Shown here piece by piece: positions 63,487-64,000 of a stretch of DNA of 64,000 nt. The notes beneath the pieces are model-generated. The model ran no database searches. It had not been told where the DNA came from and saw only the letters and a list, made by a program, of their open reading frames with translations. Numbering within the stretch: position 1 is the stretch's first letter; each line of letters begins with the position of its first letter. This DNA is from Afipia sp. GAS231 (GTDB lineage Bacteria > Pseudomonadota > Alphaproteobacteria > Rhizobiales > Xanthobacteraceae): contig NZ_LT629703.1 in the NCBI RefSeq assembly GCF_900103365.1, positions 2,542,001-2,606,000 of the forward strand, written 5' to 3'. The position numbers were made by a program, and so were the translations under genes.

Positions 63487-63606
63487 GTCGTCCCCGCGAA
63501 CGCGGGGACCCATACGCCGCGGCGGTCGTTTTGAAGGATACATTTCGACAAACTTGAGCAGCAACAACTGCCTGTGGTTATGGGTCCCTGCTTTCGCAGG
63601 GACGAC
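63487..63606. repeat. palindromic repeat between transporter genes
   Basis: CGTCGTCCCCGCGAACGCGGGGACCCATA region on the left and TATGGGTCCCTGC-TTT-GCAGGGACGAC on the right are near-inverse, each with its own hairpin, around a 64-bp centre. It lies inside a putative operon and may set relative mRNA levels of the binding protein and permease. Confidence 0.85.
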
Positions 63607-63626
63607 AACGTAACTAGAGTAGACAC

Positions 63627-64000
63627 ATGGCGATCACACTCACAGCATCCGACATCCCCGCCCCGCCACTATCGGCGCGGCTATCGACGCCGCAGGTCTG
63701 GGGCATCGTGCTGCTTGCGCCCTATCTCCTGGTGTTCCTGGCTTTCGTGGTCTACCCGGTCGGCTACGGGCTGTGGCTGGCGCGGCATCCGGCGAGCTAC
63801 GTCGCGCTCTATCATGACCCGATCTTCGCGCGCGCCGCGGTCAACACGCTGATCTTCCTGGTGATCGGCATCAATTTCAAAATGCTGGTGGCGCTGTTCC
63901 TGTCCGGCTTCTTCGCGCAGCAGCGCCCCTGGATCAAATGGCTGTCGGTGCTGTTCATCCTGCCCTGGGCGGTGCCGTCGATCCCGACCATCCTGTCGGT
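63627..64000 (+). CDS. ABC transporter permease, sugar type, 3'-truncated by the window edge
   Basis: 124 codons visible from ATG 63627. After a short cytosolic leader (TASDIPAPPLSARLSTPQ) come helices VWGIVLLAPYLLVFLAFVVYPVGYGLWLA and INFKMLVALFLSGFFA, ending in VLFILPWAVPSIPTILS, the start of the binding-protein-dependent transport (MalF/UgpA-type) domain. It pairs with the preceding binding protein. The rest is outside the window. Confidence 0.85.
   Translation, partial: MAITLTASDIPAPPLSARLSTPQVWGIVLLAPYLLVFLAFVVYPVGYGLWLARHPASYVALYHDPIFARAAVNTLIFLVIGINFKMLVALFLSGFFAQQRPWIKWLSVLFILPWAVPSIPTILS

Overview
The window reads as chromosomal DNA of an alphaproteobacterium of the Bradyrhizobium type (Nitrobacteraceae). 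The reasons are high GC with strong GC3 bias, two PHA phasins, a tRNA-His with A73 and no encoded G-1, a carB with an extra insert in its first ATP-grasp half, and several families of dispersed palindromic intergenic repeats that I recall from Bradyrhizobium. The species cannot be fixed from sequence alone, and all family assignments come from reading motifs, not from a search.

Layout. 0-5 kb: 3' part of a gamma-glutamyltransferase, a secreted hypothetical, an LVIVD-repeat protein, a cytochrome P460-like protein and a quinone-oxidoreductase-like MDR enzyme. 5.2-7.5 kb: an ArsR regulator with an apparently leaderless, self-operated promoter driving four tandem SRPBCC (AHSA1-type) genes. 7.5-20.8 kb: mixed metabolism (NTF2-like, Ada-type regulator, acyl-CoA synthetase, Rieske/FAD reductase, YqeY, carA, thioesterase, SDR, enolase-superfamily enzyme, cupin, threonine synthase-like, Dps, methyltransferase). 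20.8-25.4 kb: a tRNA-Cys-like element, a structured leader with a terminator, carB and greA. 25.4-31.6 kb: a Cys-rich secreted protein, two DoxX genes, Lrp, trxB, LysR, a candidate small RNA with a pyrimidine (anti-Shine-Dalgarno) loop, dapA and two very small membrane proteins.

31.8-38.8 kb: orphan ParA, small membrane and secreted proteins, tRNA-His, two phasins and a large PAS sensor kinase. 38.8-50 kb: a catabolic-looking island with a nucleophile-less alpha/beta hydrolase, GntR regulator, aldehyde dehydrogenase, MFS carrier, a triheme cytochrome c + 2Fe-2S + molybdopterin hydroxylase operon, a perfect 406-bp tandem duplication, a GNAT enzyme and a 3-oxoacid CoA-transferase pair. 50-58.5 kb: AsmA, a PLP basic amino acid decarboxylase, GNAT, an RMD1/DUF155 protein, small proteins and a Tat-exported amidohydrolase. 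58.5-61 kb: two diverged IS110-family transposons head to head; their 5' non-coding regions share a hairpin with a compensatory base change, as expected of bridge RNAs. 61-62 kb: repeats. 62-64 kb: start of a sugar-type ABC transporter operon running off the window.

The strongest leads for something new are the IS110 pair with its predicted bridge RNAs, the candidate small RNA near 29.6 kb, the tRNA-Cys-like element plus terminator-bearing leader upstream of carB, and the 406-bp tandem duplication.
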